Assembly (NCBI GenBank): GCA_018394295.1
Contig: CP074573.1
Span: forward strand, 2,918,543 to 2,982,542
Reading direction: 5' to 3'
Origin: Mycoplasmatota bacterium
GTDB taxonomy: Bacteria > Bacillota_I > Bacilli_A > Haloplasmatales > Haloplasmataceae
DNA: 64,000 bases
Below, piece after piece: positions 12,419-21,562 of this stretch (its first letter is position 1; every line of letters starts with the position of its first letter). A program made the translations under genes and the position numbers. The notes under the pieces are model-generated. The model worked only from the letters and a program-made list of their open reading frames with translations, did not search any database and was not told the DNA's origin.

Positions 12419-13696
12419 ATGTTAGATGCAAAACTTATTAGAGAAAATTTTCATGAAGTAAAAAAACGTTTAGAATTAAGAAGTGGTGATTTTGGTTATC
12501 TAACTAACTTTCAGAAGTTAGATGATAAACGTAGAGACATTATCCTTGAGGTAGAAAAATTAAAAGCTCAAAAAAACAGTGTTTCAAAACTAATTGGTCA
12601 ATACAAAAGAGAGAAGAAGGATATAAAACCATTATTAGATGAAATGAATCTCGATACAGAGAAAATCAAAAGTCTAGATGAAGAGTTAAGACTTATTGAT
12701 GAACAAATACGGGAAATCCTATTAATGACACCTAATCTACCTAATGAAAATGTTCCACGTGGAACATCAGAGAGTGATAATATTGAAATTAAGAAGGTAG
12801 GAAAACCTACAGAATTTAATTTTACTGCAAAACCACATTGGGAGTTAGCAGAAGATCTTGATGTAATTGATTTTAACAGAGCTGGAAAAGTAACGGGCTC
12901 AAGGTTTGTAATTTATAAATCCCTTGGTGCTAAACTAGAAAGAGCGTTGATTTCTTTTATGTTAGATGTTCATACAGAACAACATGGATATAAAGAATTA
13001 ATGCCACCTGCAATTGTAAATAGAGATAGCATGACAGGAACTGGACAATTACCAAAATTTGAGGAAGATGCTTTTAAAATGTACAACAATGAAAACTATT
13101 TTCTAGTACCAACAGCAGAAGTTCCTGTAACGAATTATCATCGTGATGAAATATTAAGTGTTGATGATCTACCTATTTCATATTGTGCCTACTCACCTTG
13201 TTTTAGATCTGAAGCTGGTTCAGCTGGGCGTGATACAAGAGGAATTATCAGACAACATCAATTTAATAAAGTTGAATTGGTCAAATTTTGTAAACCTGAG
13301 GAATCATACGAAATCTTAGAACAATTAACTTCAAACGCTGAAAAAATATTGCAACTATTGGAGTTGCCATATAGAGTAATTGAACTTTGTGGTGGAGATT
13401 TAGGATTTAGCGCTGCTAAGACATATGACCTAGAAGTTTGGTTACCATCATATAATGACTATAAGGAGATATCTTCATGTAGTAATTTCGAAGATTATCA
13501 AGCTCGTAGAGCTAATATAAAATTCAGACGTACATTAAAAGGGAAGCCTGAATTTGTTCATACACTAAATGGCTCAGGATTAGCGATTGGTCGTACATGG
13601 GCAGCTATTGTAGAAAATTATCAACAAGAAGATGGTAGTATTTTAATACCTAAAGTATTACGTCCTTATATGGGTGGTAAAGAATATGTTAAATAG
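12419..13696 (+). CDS. serS: Seryl-tRNA synthetase
   Basis: Class II synthetase, 425 residues, charging tRNA-Ser. It has the N-terminal coiled-coil arm (about residues 25-100), motif 2 [17 protein letters not shown], and motif 3 [20 protein letters not shown]. The strong AAGGAGG site lies before the ATG and a T-box lies upstream. The coding sequence contains the palindrome TGTTCCACGTGGAACA at 12751-12766 (codons for residues NVPRGTS, just after the arm), a parS sequence held within the reading frame. Confidence 0.98.
   Translation: MLDAKLIRENFHEVKKRLELRSGDFGYLTNFQKLDDKRRDIILEVEKLKAQKNSVSKLIGQYKREKKDIKPLLDEMNLDTEKIKSLDEELRLIDEQIREILLMTPNLPNENVPRGTSESDNIEIKKVGKPTEFNFTAKPHWELAEDLDVIDFNRAGKVTGSRFVIYKSLGAKLERALISFMLDVHTEQHGYKELMPPAIVNRDSMTGTGQLPKFEEDAFKMYNNENYFLVPTAEVPVTNYHRDEILSVDDLPISYCAYSPCFRSEAGSAGRDTRGIIRQHQFNKVELVKFCKPEESYEILEQLTSNAEKILQLLELPYRVIELCGGDLGFSAAKTYDLEVWLPSYNDYKEISSCSNFEDYQARRANIKFRRTLKGKPEFVHTLNGSGLAIGRTWAAIVENYQQEDGSILIPKVLRPYMGGKEYVK
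12751..12766. promoter_or_regulatory. parS centromere site (ParB/Spo0J binding) inside serS
   Basis: TGTTCCACGTGGAACA is a perfect 16-bp palindrome and matches the ParB-binding consensus TGTTNCACGTGNAACA. It lies about 12 kb from dnaA, where parS sites are expected. ParB is not encoded in this window. Confidence 0.9.
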
Positions 13697-13702
13697 TTAT
13701 TT

Positions 13703-13733
13703 AAAAAAAGCATATTAGTTTATGCTTTTTTTG
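13703..13733 (+). terminator. Terminator after serS
   Basis: 12-bp stem AAAAAAAGCATA / TATGCTTTTTTT with a six-base loop and T run. Confidence 0.85.
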
Positions 13734-13816
13734 ATTTACTTTACTCTAGGAAATATAATGGATAAATATAATCATATTATTATATGTTTGTTTTAATTTA
13801 AAAATAGTTCAATGTA

Positions 13817-13825
13817 TGGTAAAAT
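13817..13825 (+). promoter_or_regulatory. Extended -10 promoter for walJ-rlmH
   Basis: TGGTAAAAT, a TGnTAnAAT-type extended -10, lies 25 bp before the walJ ATG. No clear -35 is seen. Confidence 0.45.
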
Positions 13826-13849
13826 AGGTTGATGTGAGGATGTGGTAAA

Positions 13850-14635
13850 ATGAAAATAACAGTTTTAGCAAGTGGTAGTAAAGGTAATTGTACTTTGATT
13901 GAAACTGAACAAAATAAATTTTTAATTGATATAGGAATTTCATATAAAGCTTTAAAAAATAAATTAAGTGAAGTGAATGTTGAAGTAGAAGATATTGATG
14001 CAATTTTTATTACACATGAACACTCTGATCATGTAAAAGGATTAGAAGTATTGATAAAGAGGCATAATATTTATATTGTATTAAGTCATGGTAGTTATCA
14101 AGCTATTGTATCACGAAAAAAAATTGGAGTAATGTATGAGTACTATAATGTAATAGATGCAGATGAAGAGGTCTACTTAAATAATACGTGTATAACCCCT
14201 TTTCATGTATCACATGATGCTTTAGAACCATTTGGTTATATAATTAAAGGGGATAATAAAAAGGTCGTGTATTTAACTGATTCAGGTTATATTAGCCAAG
14301 AGAATGAAGAGCGAATACAAGGTGCAAATGTGTATATTATGGAAACAAACCATAACATTGAAATGTTGATGTGTACGAATAGACCTTGGAGACTTAAACA
14401 AAGAATATTAGGAGATAATGGTCATTTATGTAATGAAGATGCATTACATACGCTTTTAAGAATTGTAAATGATAAGACCCAAGCTATTTATTTAGCACAT
14501 ATTAGTGAAGAGGCAAATAATGTTGATTTATTGATGTTGACTGTCAAAGATATATTTTCACAATGTATTCATAATGAAAATATAAAATTTATTATCGCTA
14601 AACAACATGAGTTAAGTGAATCAACGGTAATATAA
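13850..14635 (+). CDS. walJ: Metallo-beta-lactamase-fold hydrolase WalJ/YycJ
   Basis: 261 residues with the metal-binding THEHSDHVKG motif (around residue 58) and further His/Asp ligands (VSHDA, TDSGY, LAHISEE). It belongs to the WalJ (YycJ/VicX) group, an exonuclease-like hydrolase usually encoded at the end of the walRKHIJ cell-wall signalling operon. Here none of walR, walK, walH or walI precedes it; it stands behind its own weak promoter, 12 bp before rlmH, its common downstream neighbour. Confidence 0.9.
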   Translation: MKITVLASGSKGNCTLIETEQNKFLIDIGISYKALKNKLSEVNVEVEDIDAIFITHEHSDHVKGLEVLIKRHNIYIVLSHGSYQAIVSRKKIGVMYEYYNVIDADEEVYLNNTCITPFHVSHDALEPFGYIIKGDNKKVVYLTDSGYISQENEERIQGANVYIMETNHNIEMLMCTNRPWRLKQRILGDNGHLCNEDALHTLLRIVNDKTQAIYLAHISEEANNVDLLMLTVKDIFSQCIHNENIKFIIAKQHELSESTVI

Positions 14636-14647
14636 AATGGTGATAAG

Positions 14648-15127
14648 ATGAAAATTAAAATTATTTCTGTAGGGAAAATAAAAGAAAAATATTTAGTTAA
14701 TGGAATAAATGAGTATTTAAAACGTTTGACACCTTATGTGAAAATTGAAATAAATGAAATACCAGATGAAAAGGCTTCGGAAAGTTTAACCCAGACCCAA
14801 CTTAATCAAATTAAAGATACTGAAGGAAAAAAAATATTAACTAAAATATCTGATGATGATTATGTGGTTGCCTTAGCAATTGAAGGAAAACAAAAAAGTA
14901 GTGAGGAATTAGCGAGCTTTTTCAATCAGCATATGATCTATAATGGACGAGATATTGATTTCATTATAGGTGGTTCCAATGGTTTAAGTGAAGCGGTAAT
15001 AAGAAGATCAAACGAATTATTATCGTTTTCAAAATTTACATTTCCTCATCAAATGATGCGATTTATTTTATTAGAACAAATATATCGTTCATATAAAATA
15101 ATTAAAAATGAACCATATCACAAATGA
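14648..15127 (+). CDS. rlmH: 23S rRNA pseudouridine-1915 N3-methyltransferase RlmH
   Basis: SPOUT-class methyltransferase, 159 residues, modifying helix 69 of 23S rRNA. The SAM-binding knot motif FIIGGSNGLSEAVIRRSN and the C-terminal signature FPHQMMRFILLEQIYRSYKI ... EPYHK are clear. It ends with TGA, one of the stops showing that TGA is not Trp here. Start GTGATAAGATG gives acceptable ribosome binding. Confidence 0.96.
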   Translation: MKIKIISVGKIKEKYLVNGINEYLKRLTPYVKIEINEIPDEKASESLTQTQLNQIKDTEGKKILTKISDDDYVVALAIEGKQKSSEELASFFNQHMIYNGRDIDFIIGGSNGLSEAVIRRSNELLSFSKFTFPHQMMRFILLEQIYRSYKIIKNEPYHK

Positions 15128-15764
15128 CCTAAAACAAAGCGAGATTTTTAGTATTTAGGTTAGTGTCAGTAGTTATAAATAATACATCATAACATATTGT
15201 TGGTAAGATGTAATTTAAATAAAAGCTTAATAAAGATTATCGATGTACTTCATAAAACAAATAGTTCAACTTTCTGAGAAAAACCTATTAGAATATAGGA
15301 ACAGAGAAAAGAAAAAATACAATAAAAAGAATACTTATGGAACACAGTCCATAAGTATTTTTGTCTACTTTGAGTTTTATACCAATTCTTTCTATAGTAA
15401 TGGTATATTATTTTTTTTAGAGAGGTTGATAATATGAAAAGGTCGATTCGATTTGTACAGATATAAAGATTTTATCAAAAAAAAATAGAATCAAAAATAC
15501 TTAAATAGTTAATCATAATAAAAAAGTGTGATTGACTATAATAATATAGAGTAAATTTAATTTGTTAAAACTAAATATAGTCAAATTTAAGTAAATGTAT
15601 ATAATTAAGCAAACGTTCAATAAAGATACTTAAGCAAGGAGTATTCTTTTTTTATACGAGTGGAACATGATTTATACTGAGTTCCTAATATTTTTTAGGG
15701 CAAAGTGATTATTATCACGTTTTTGAAAACATTTATTATATTATGCTCTTGTCTTAAAAATAAA
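15128..15764. other. Gene-poor gap before the ISL3 element
   Basis: About 640 bp without a convincing gene. A 64-codon open frame from 15243 has no ribosome site and low-complexity content, so I do not call it. A strong terminator lies at 15330-15363. The rest is A/T-rich and could be debris of a lost gene. Confidence 0.5.
15330..15363 (+). terminator. Intrinsic terminator downstream of rlmH
   Basis: Perfect 12-bp stem AATACTTATGGA / TCCATAAGTATT with a six-base loop, then TTTTTG. It lies 200 bp beyond rlmH, so the transcript either has a long tail or the terminator belonged to a lost gene. Confidence 0.85.
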
Positions 15765-17252
15765 GGCTCTTTGTCAAGTAGTGTGGGTAGAGAATATCCA
15801 ATAAACTGACATTAAATCAATTACGAGGATTAAGCTGAATGACTTAGTCCTCTTTTCATTGTTCCCATTCCATGAGAAATGAGAATTCGTAGTTTAAAAT
15901 GATGATAGCTTCTATAACCAAAAGCTATACGCTTGATAACTTTAATTTTATTATTTATACCTTCAATTACACCATTTGTATAATTAGTAGACATTAGATT
16001 TAGAATATAGGATTTATTCTTACGAATAGATTTAACTGATGTTTTCATATAAGCTGATATGTTTGGGTATTCTTGTTCAATTTGATCAAGAGTAGTTGTA
16101 AAGAGTTCTGGATTTTTGTTTTTAATACTATGTAAAAGGTCCTGATATAGTTCATATGTATCTCTAAGTTCATTACTTTGATCTAGTAAATAATTTACAA
16201 TATCTTCTTCACACATCATTTGTTTAAAACAATAAACTTTTCTATAATTTTTGATGTCTAATTTAGCCCGATCTTTCAATATAAGCTTCCAATAACGTTT
16301 AAACTTATTGTAGTTCTTTTTATCTTGATTCATAATTCTAACTCTAGTTTTATTTAATGAGCGAGAGATTAATTGAATAATATGGAATTTATCCATAACT
16401 ATTTTAGCGTTAGGAAAGAGCATCTTTATAAGTTGAATGTAGGGCTTGTACATGTCGATAACGATTAATTTTACACTTCTCCTTGCTTTTTTAGTGTATC
16501 GTTGGAAATATTTGATTAATGAATTTAAGCGTCTATCTTCAACGATATCAATTATGCTTCCATTATGAGCATCACAAAAAGAAAAGACATAGCCCCTACT
16601 GATGATTTAACTGATTTAAATTCATCAAAACAAAGTTGTTCAGGTAAATAATTATAATTAGGCTTATGCACTTCATAGAAACTGTTTATAACACGATTTA
16701 CAGTGGAATGTGATACATTATGTTCTTTGGCTAAATCACACTCAGAAATCTTATTAGAAGCTGAAAGAGCAACAGCTACTTTAGTATTATTAGATATATA
16801 ACAATGTTGATTAACAATAGATGTCTTGAGAGTAAAGGTACTATTACAATGATGACATTTATAACGTTGTTTTTTAAGTTTTAAATAAGCATTCATATTA
16901 GATACTTTAGGTAAAGTTATTGTAGATGTCTTAAAGCCATGCTTTTCAAACTGGTTATCAAATACACAACCACATGAATAACAATATTGAGGCTGATATG
17001 TGAGAGTTCCATAATAGATTTGTGATCTAACACCCTTAATAATTTCTTCTGAGTAAAAGTTTTCATTAAAAGAAATATTTTCATCTTTTAAATTTAGTAC
17101 TTTTACGATACAATTGTATTGAGACATATTTCCAATCCTTTCATTAGTGATTTCGTCGTTATTAATTGTATCAGGATATTGGAAATCTGTCTCATTTTTT
17201 TATGCAAATTAAATGGTGTGAGTTTATTACCCACACCAAATATTATAGAACC
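15765..17252 (-). mobile_element. ISL3-family insertion sequence with 8-bp target duplication
   Basis: The ends are related inverted repeats: the left begins GGCTCT and reaches GTGTGGGTA at 15781-15789; the right, reverse-complemented, begins GGTTCT and reaches GTGTGGGTA at the same spacing. AAAATAAA is present immediately outside both ends (15757-15764 and 17253-17260), the 8-bp duplication expected for ISL3. The element is 1,488 bp and holds one frameshifted transposase gene. The preserved duplication suggests recent insertion. Confidence 0.93.
15830..17127 (-). pseudogene. ISL3-family transposase, split by a -1 frameshift
   Basis: Two adjoining frames make one transposase. The upstream part (17127-16552) carries the Cys-x2-Cys zinc-ribbon pairs (CYSCGC; CHHC), a helix-turn-helix, and the first catalytic Asp (CFDEFKS). 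It runs into a stop after MSFLFVM. A run of five A on the plus strand at 16576-16580 is where one missing base would restore FLFCDAHNG and join to the downstream part, which holds MYKPYIQL and the catalytic Glu region NGVIEGINNKIKVIKR. The remainder is intact. The break is one base, either a recent mutation, a sequencing error or, less likely, programmed slippage. Confidence 0.9.
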
Positions 17253-17257
17253 AAAAT

Positions 17258-17283
17258 AAAAAACCCTCTAAAGAGGGTTTTTT
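17258..17283. terminator. Bidirectional terminator beside the ISL3 insertion
   Basis: Perfect 12-bp stem AAAAAACCCTCT / AGAGGGTTTTTT with a two-base loop. The ISL3 target duplication overlaps its A/T tract, so the element inserted into the edge of this terminator. Confidence 0.85.
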
Positions 17284-17320
17284 GAGTAGAAGAGTAGTTA
17301 TAGCTTTGTAGATATTAGTA

Positions 17321-17343
17321 ATCCACCAGTTTAGCTGGTGGAT
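17321..17343 (-). terminator. Hairpin after pyrE
   Basis: 9-bp stem ATCCACCAG / CTGGTGGAT with a five-base loop, just beyond the pyrE stop. No real T run follows on the minus strand, so it may protect the mRNA end while the hairpin at 17258-17283 terminates. Confidence 0.55.
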
Positions 17344-17350
17344 AATTTAT

Positions 17351-17974
17351 TTATTTCGTCCAAGTAGTTGGATTTTCATACCAGTTCGATAATTGCTTAA
17401 ATTCTTGATTTGTTATATAGTTTTCTTCAAGAGCGACATGGATTAACACATTATAATTAGATAATGAATGATAAGATATCTGTTCTTTACTAAAGTTAAG
17501 ATTAGCTTCTTTAAATAGGTAACTAAATATTGAAACGACACCTAATACACTCACATTTTTTTCTCGTAATGTTTTTACAACTTCTAATGATGATTTACCA
17601 GTAGAAATTAAATCTTCGATTACAACTACTTTTTGGTGTTCAGTAATCTTTCCTTCAATCGCATTTGTTTTCCCATGAGTTTTAGCGCTAGTTCTTACAT
17701 AACCCATTGGTAAATCAAGGATATCTGCAACAAGAGCAGCATGGGCAATGCCAGCTGTAGCAGTTCCCATAATCATTTCAACATCTGGATAATGTTGTTT
17801 TATTAATTTAGCTAATCCTAATTCAATCTCTTTTCTTATTTTGGGATAGGATAATGTTAATCGATTATCAGTATAAATTGGCGCTAAAATACCTGATGCC
17901 CATGTATAAGGATTATTTGGCTGTAATGTAACAGCATTTATATCTAATAAATATTTCGCTATTTTTTTTTCCAT
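17351..17974 (-). CDS. pyrE: Orotate phosphoribosyltransferase
   Basis: Converts orotate plus PRPP to OMP, the fifth step of UMP synthesis. The PRPP-binding motif VVVIEDLISTGKS is clear, and the protein is about 207 residues. The ATG at 17974 (MEKKIAKYLL) is favoured because AGGAAGTGAG lies before it; a GTG twelve bases earlier is possible. The start overlaps the end of pyrF, so the two are translationally coupled. It is the last gene of a symporter-pyrF-pyrE operon behind a PyrR-type attenuator. Confidence 0.95.
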   Translation of the reverse strand: MEKKIAKYLLDINAVTLQPNNPYTWASGILAPIYTDNRLTLSYPKIRKEIELGLAKLIKQHYPDVEMIMGTATAGIAHAALVADILDLPMGYVRTSAKTHGKTNAIEGKITEHQKVVVIEDLISTGKSSLEVVKTLREKNVSVLGVVSIFSYLFKEANLNFSKEQISYHSLSNYNVLIHVALEENYITNQEFKQLSNWYENPTTWTK

Positions 17975-17975
17975 A

Positions 17976-18680
17976 TTATCTCTCACTTCCTATAAATTTT
18001 CCAACTATATGTTTATACGTATTGACAGGGTCTTTGGAATGAGTAATGCTTCTTCCAACGACAATGTAATTTGTTCCAAGAGTTTTAGCTATTTGAGGTG
18101 TAGCAACTCTTACTTGATCATTTAAATCATCATGTTCTAAACGTATTCCGGGGGTTACCGTTAAAAACGAATTTCCTAATTTTTCATGAATAAGTTTTGA
18201 TTCTAAAGGTGAACACACGATTCCATCTAAGCCTGCTTTTTTTGTATTTTCCGCATAATGCATAATACTATCATTAATAGATTTGTTAATTAATAATTCA
18301 TGTTCTACTGTTTGTTGTGATAGTGATGTCAATAAAGTCACAGCTATACACAGAGGTCTTTTATTATTGCCTTCACTTAAACCTTCTATAGCGTATTTCA
18401 TCATATCTATTCCACCTAAAGCATGGACATTAACCATATCAATGTCTAATTTAGAGAGATTTTTCATAGACTTGTACACTGTATTAGGAATATCATGAAG
18501 TTTTAAATCAAGAAAAATTTTATGACCTTTTGATTTTAACTCTTTAATAATATCAGTACCCTCTCTATAAAAAAGTTCCATTCCTACTTTTACATATAGA
18601 TTTGAATTAAACTTATTTATAAATTGAAGTGTTTCTTGTTTGCTTGGAAAATCAAGCGCGATAATAACATCTTTTTGCAT
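17976..18680 (-). CDS. pyrF: Orotidine 5'-phosphate decarboxylase
   Basis: Decarboxylates OMP to UMP. Catalytic motif DLKLHDIPNT and the C-terminal phosphate-binding VGRSIT are visible; 234 residues, a normal length. The ATG at 18680 (MQKDVIIALDF) follows AAGGGTTAAT; an upstream in-frame ATG has no ribosome site and would add residues that overlap the symporter gene. The start is 10 bp after the symporter stop, showing one transcript. Confidence 0.96.
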   Translation of the reverse strand: MQKDVIIALDFPSKQETLQFINKFNSNLYVKVGMELFYREGTDIIKELKSKGHKIFLDLKLHDIPNTVYKSMKNLSKLDIDMVNVHALGGIDMMKYAIEGLSEGNNKRPLCIAVTLLTSLSQQTVEHELLINKSINDSIMHYAENTKKAGLDGIVCSPLESKLIHEKLGNSFLTVTPGIRLEHDDLNDQVRVATPQIAKTLGTNYIVVGRSITHSKDPVNTYKHIVGKFIGSER

Positions 18681-18690
18681 ATTAACCCTT

Positions 18691-20025
18691 CTATCCATAA
18701 TATACTTCTTCATCTAATAGATTTTCTGATTTCGCAACCACAATTGCCGTCGCACTATCACCTACGACATTAAGTGAAGTTACCAGCATTTCGATTGGGC
18801 GATTAATCGCAAGGATTAAGGAATATGCCATTAAAGCAGCTTCATTATTATAACCCATCCCTGTTAAAAGGGTACATAATATAATAGCTCCTGCACCAGG
18901 GGCTGCGGGGGTACCAATTGATGCTAAAACTGTCAATAAAGATATTAGGATAATATTACCTAATGATATGTCGTAACCTGCAAACGATGCGATAAATACT
19001 GTTGCAATTACTTGCATTATCGCTGTACCGTTCATATTTACAGTCATACCTAGTGGTAGAACAAATGAAGCCACTTCACTATCTACCCCTAATTCTTCAG
19101 TAGTTGTATTGGTGTTTAGAGGTAATGTAGAAGCACTTGATGATGTTGAAAACCCAAATAAAGCGACTTTACTAATTTTTTTCACAAATGGTAATGGGTT
19201 TAATTTTCCAAATACCATTACATATACAGCGTAACCAAAGATTAAGAACAATAACAAGCAAATCACTACTACAATAACATAAGATAATGCTGGATAAAGA
19301 TGATCTACACCATAAATCGCAAATGTACGTGTTAATAATACAAAGATGGCGATTGGTCCGAATTTCGATATAACTATATTTAAAAATACAACTATGATTT
19401 GGTTAATATCTTCAAGTAATTTCTTTAAAACTAAAATCTTATCGTTTAATGTATTAATCGCTAAACCTGTCACGATTGCGACAAACACAACAGCTATAAT
19501 ACTTCCATTTGTTGAAAAAGCAGATAGTATATTACTTGGAATCGCATTTACAATTACTTGTAAAGGATTTCCACCAACTGTCCCTGATTTACTTGCAATG
19601 TTTTCAATACTTGTTTCAAATATACCTAAATGGTAACCTAATAACGCGAATGTACACGCAAGAATCAAAGCAAATAAATAGGTGGTAGAAAAACCAAAGA
19701 TTGTTTTTAATGATATTCTTCCAAGTTTTTTAGTATCTGCAATTTTGCACATTGCAAGGGTGATAGATGTAAATACCATAGGTACTATTACTAGTTGTAA
19801 TGCTCTAATAAAAAGTTGTCCTATGATATAAAAGATTCCTATTGCTTGATTGTTTTTGTGAATATCTTCAAATAAGATATTGTTGATACTATTCCAAAGT
19901 TGACTATTTCCATTTTTGATCAATTCTTCTCTTAAGAATATAAATCCTGTACCTACTAAAATACCTGCCACTAAAGCAATAAACATATGCTTAGCGAGCT
20001 TATTGTTTTTTGATTTGTTTATCAT
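18691..20025 (-). CDS. Na+/H+:dicarboxylate (SLC1-type) symporter in a pyr operon
   Basis: A DAACS-family transporter of 444 residues with about eight membrane segments and two re-entrant loops. Family motifs are SSSASTLPLN, LGMTVNMNGTAIMQ and SIGTPAAPGAG. Relatives move aspartate, glutamate, C4-dicarboxylates or, in the case of enteric DctA, also orotate. It is the first gene of the operon with pyrF and pyrE and lies behind a PyrR-type attenuator, so I infer that it brings in a pyrimidine precursor such as orotate or aspartate. Ribosome site AGGAGG precedes the ATG. Confidence 0.9.
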   Translation of the reverse strand: MINKSKNNKLAKHMFIALVAGILVGTGFIFLREELIKNGNSQLWNSINNILFEDIHKNNQAIGIFYIIGQLFIRALQLVIVPMVFTSITLAMCKIADTKKLGRISLKTIFGFSTTYLFALILACTFALLGYHLGIFETSIENIASKSGTVGGNPLQVIVNAIPSNILSAFSTNGSIIAVVFVAIVTGLAINTLNDKILVLKKLLEDINQIIVVFLNIVISKFGPIAIFVLLTRTFAIYGVDHLYPALSYVIVVVICLLLFLIFGYAVYVMVFGKLNPLPFVKKISKVALFGFSTSSSASTLPLNTNTTTEELGVDSEVASFVLPLGMTVNMNGTAIMQVIATVFIASFAGYDISLGNIILISLLTVLASIGTPAAPGAGAIILCTLLTGMGYNNEAALMAYSLILAINRPIEMLVTSLNVVGDSATAIVVAKSENLLDEEVYYG

Positions 20026-20062
20026 ACTAAAATCCTCCTATAATTTTTATAGGATACCAATA

Positions 20063-20160
20063 AAAAAAACCTTAAGCCAAAAAGATAGCTTAAGGTAAAA
20101 CTCATAATAAACTATGTACAATTTTCCTTATTAGTCTCACAGGACTATCTTAAAGGCATC
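20063..20160 (-). promoter_or_regulatory. PyrR-type transcription attenuator of the symporter-pyrFE operon
   Basis: Read on the minus strand, the leader contains AGTCCTGTGAGACT (20133-20146), a good match to the PyrR-binding stem-loop (AGTCCnGnGAGnCT) flanked by TTTAAGA and AATAAGG. Downstream lies a terminator stem CCTTAAGC / GCTTAAGG (20070-20095) and a T run. Its strand CTATCTT can instead pair with AAGATAG of the PyrR hairpin, forming an antiterminator. UMP-bound PyrR would therefore favour termination. Confidence 0.88.
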
Positions 20161-20173
20161 CTAATTCTTTTGT

Positions 20174-20202
20174 ATTCTACACTAAACCCTAACTAATGTC
20201 AA
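20174..20202 (-). promoter_or_regulatory. Promoter of the symporter-pyrFE operon
   Basis: On the minus strand TTGACA, a 17-bp spacer and TAGAAT. Transcription would start near 20167, giving a leader of about 140 nt that includes the whole PyrR attenuator. Confidence 0.88.
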
Positions 20203-20392
20203 TTCCTTTTTTATAATAATTCACTATTATTAGACGCGTATTTTTCATAAAAAACTTTAAATTTTTCTTATTAAATCATTTAAATTAAGTATATTTAAAA
20301 AATAATTTGTATCAAGTCTTATTTAATAACCCAAAAATTACCATTATAATAACTAAAAATATTAATGATGAACTGTACCATAAATGAACTAG

Positions 20393-20422
20393 AAGAATAC
20401 CGACTGAGTTGGTATTCTTTTT
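20393..20422 (+). terminator. Orphan terminator
   Basis: 9-bp stem AAGAATACC / GGTATTCTT, nine-base loop, then a T run. Confidence 0.75.
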
Positions 20423-20455
20423 TGAACTTAATATTTTATAAAAAAGATTTGTTGG

Positions 20456-20484
20456 TTTACCTTTAGTAAGGTAAATCATTTTTT
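20456..20484 (+). terminator. Second orphan terminator
   Basis: 8-bp stem TTTACCTT / AAGGTAAA with a four-base loop, followed by TCATTTTTT. Confidence 0.65.
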
Positions 20485-20623
20485 ACCTAATAAATAAATT
20501 ATAAAACAAAGTATATCTATCTCTATAATATACAAAAGAGTTATAGTAAGGTATAATTAAAAAAAAGGTAAATGAATAGTATTAAGGCTTATAATAAATT
20601 GAGAGAAATGAGGGGTTATAATA

Positions 20624-21562
20624 ATGAATGATGTGAAATTTAAACGTAAAATAGCAAATAATAAATTGTGTGCTAAAATATGCTTTATTATTTTTGCTAT
20701 ATCGGCATTACTTTTTTATATTGGTATTATTATTGAGGATACAAAATATAAAATAGAATATGCAAAATTAATGAATATAGGGATGGTCATTATATTACTT
20801 TGTGGTATTTTATTTATCATTTTATACTATTTTTTTAAAACGAAAGCAACTAAGTATAGAATCCAATTAATAATAAATATATTACTAAATACTGATTATA
20901 GTTTTACTAGTATTCCATATGTAGAAACGAATAAAGCACAAGTATTATTTAAAGAATCAGATGTTATTACTAATATGTTTTTTAAGAAATATATCCAAGG
21001 TGAAATTATTGAGACACCATTCACATGGCGTTATCTCAAAGTGATGAAAGAGTATTGGTTCTTTTATCTATGCTTGGGAACTTTTTTATTAAATTTAATT
21101 AACATTGAAGTTTTAATAGTATTAACGATTATAACCTATATGTTATTTATCTACTTCAAAGGTGATTATCTTATAATTCACTTTGAAAATCCATTTTCAT
21201 TTACAGGTTATAGTAAAAACATTAGATTTTTGAGAAAAGAAATAAAAAGCTTATCACATAAAGAGGTAGTTAATGATACTGTGATATACACTGATAATAT
21301 TAAAGGATTTAAATCTTATGTTTCTAAGGATTTCTTACAAATCATAGAAAATATATCAAATATTAGAAAAGTTGAGTTTGCATTTTATTATAACCAATTT
21401 CATCTTGCTATAAAAAATAAGTATAGTATCTTAAATAATTCTGTTTGGATTAAACTAGATCAACAACTCAATCACTACTATCTATTAAATGACAATTTGA
21501 AACAACTGGTTCAATTAATAAATAATAAAAATAGGGATTTAATGAAAAGTGAAGTAAAATAG
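20624..21562 (+). CDS. Membrane protein of unknown function, DUF3137-like
   Basis: 312 residues. Two membrane helices near the N-terminus (about 18-38 and 52-70) and a second hydrophobic pair around 145-180 separate two cytoplasmic parts. The C-terminal part (VIYTDNIKGFKSYVSKDFLQIIENI ... FYYNQFHLAIKN) resembles the DUF3137 family as I remember it; this is by eye. Function unknown. It is monocistronic with GAGGGG before the ATG, in a region bounded by orphan terminators. Confidence 0.65.
   Translation: MNDVKFKRKIANNKLCAKICFIIFAISALLFYIGIIIEDTKYKIEYAKLMNIGMVIILLCGILFIILYYFFKTKATKYRIQLIINILLNTDYSFTSIPYVETNKAQVLFKESDVITNMFFKKYIQGEIIETPFTWRYLKVMKEYWFFYLCLGTFLLNLINIEVLIVLTIITYMLFIYFKGDYLIIHFENPFSFTGYSKNIRFLRKEIKSLSHKEVVNDTVIYTDNIKGFKSYVSKDFLQIIENISNIRKVEFAFYYNQFHLAIKNKYSILNNSVWIKLDQQLNHYYLLNDNLKQLVQLINNKNRDLMKSEVK

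Larger units (their letters stand above)
20203..20623. other. Gene-free stretch with two orphan terminators
   Basis: No gene in about 420 bp. Two plus-strand terminator hairpins lie at 20393-20422 and 20456-20484 although no plus-strand gene ends here, which suggests that one or two genes have been lost. Confidence 0.55.

Noticed and set aside
15243-15437. 64-codon open frame between rlmH and the ISL3 element
   Set aside because: No ribosome site, low-complexity content, and a strong terminator lies within it.
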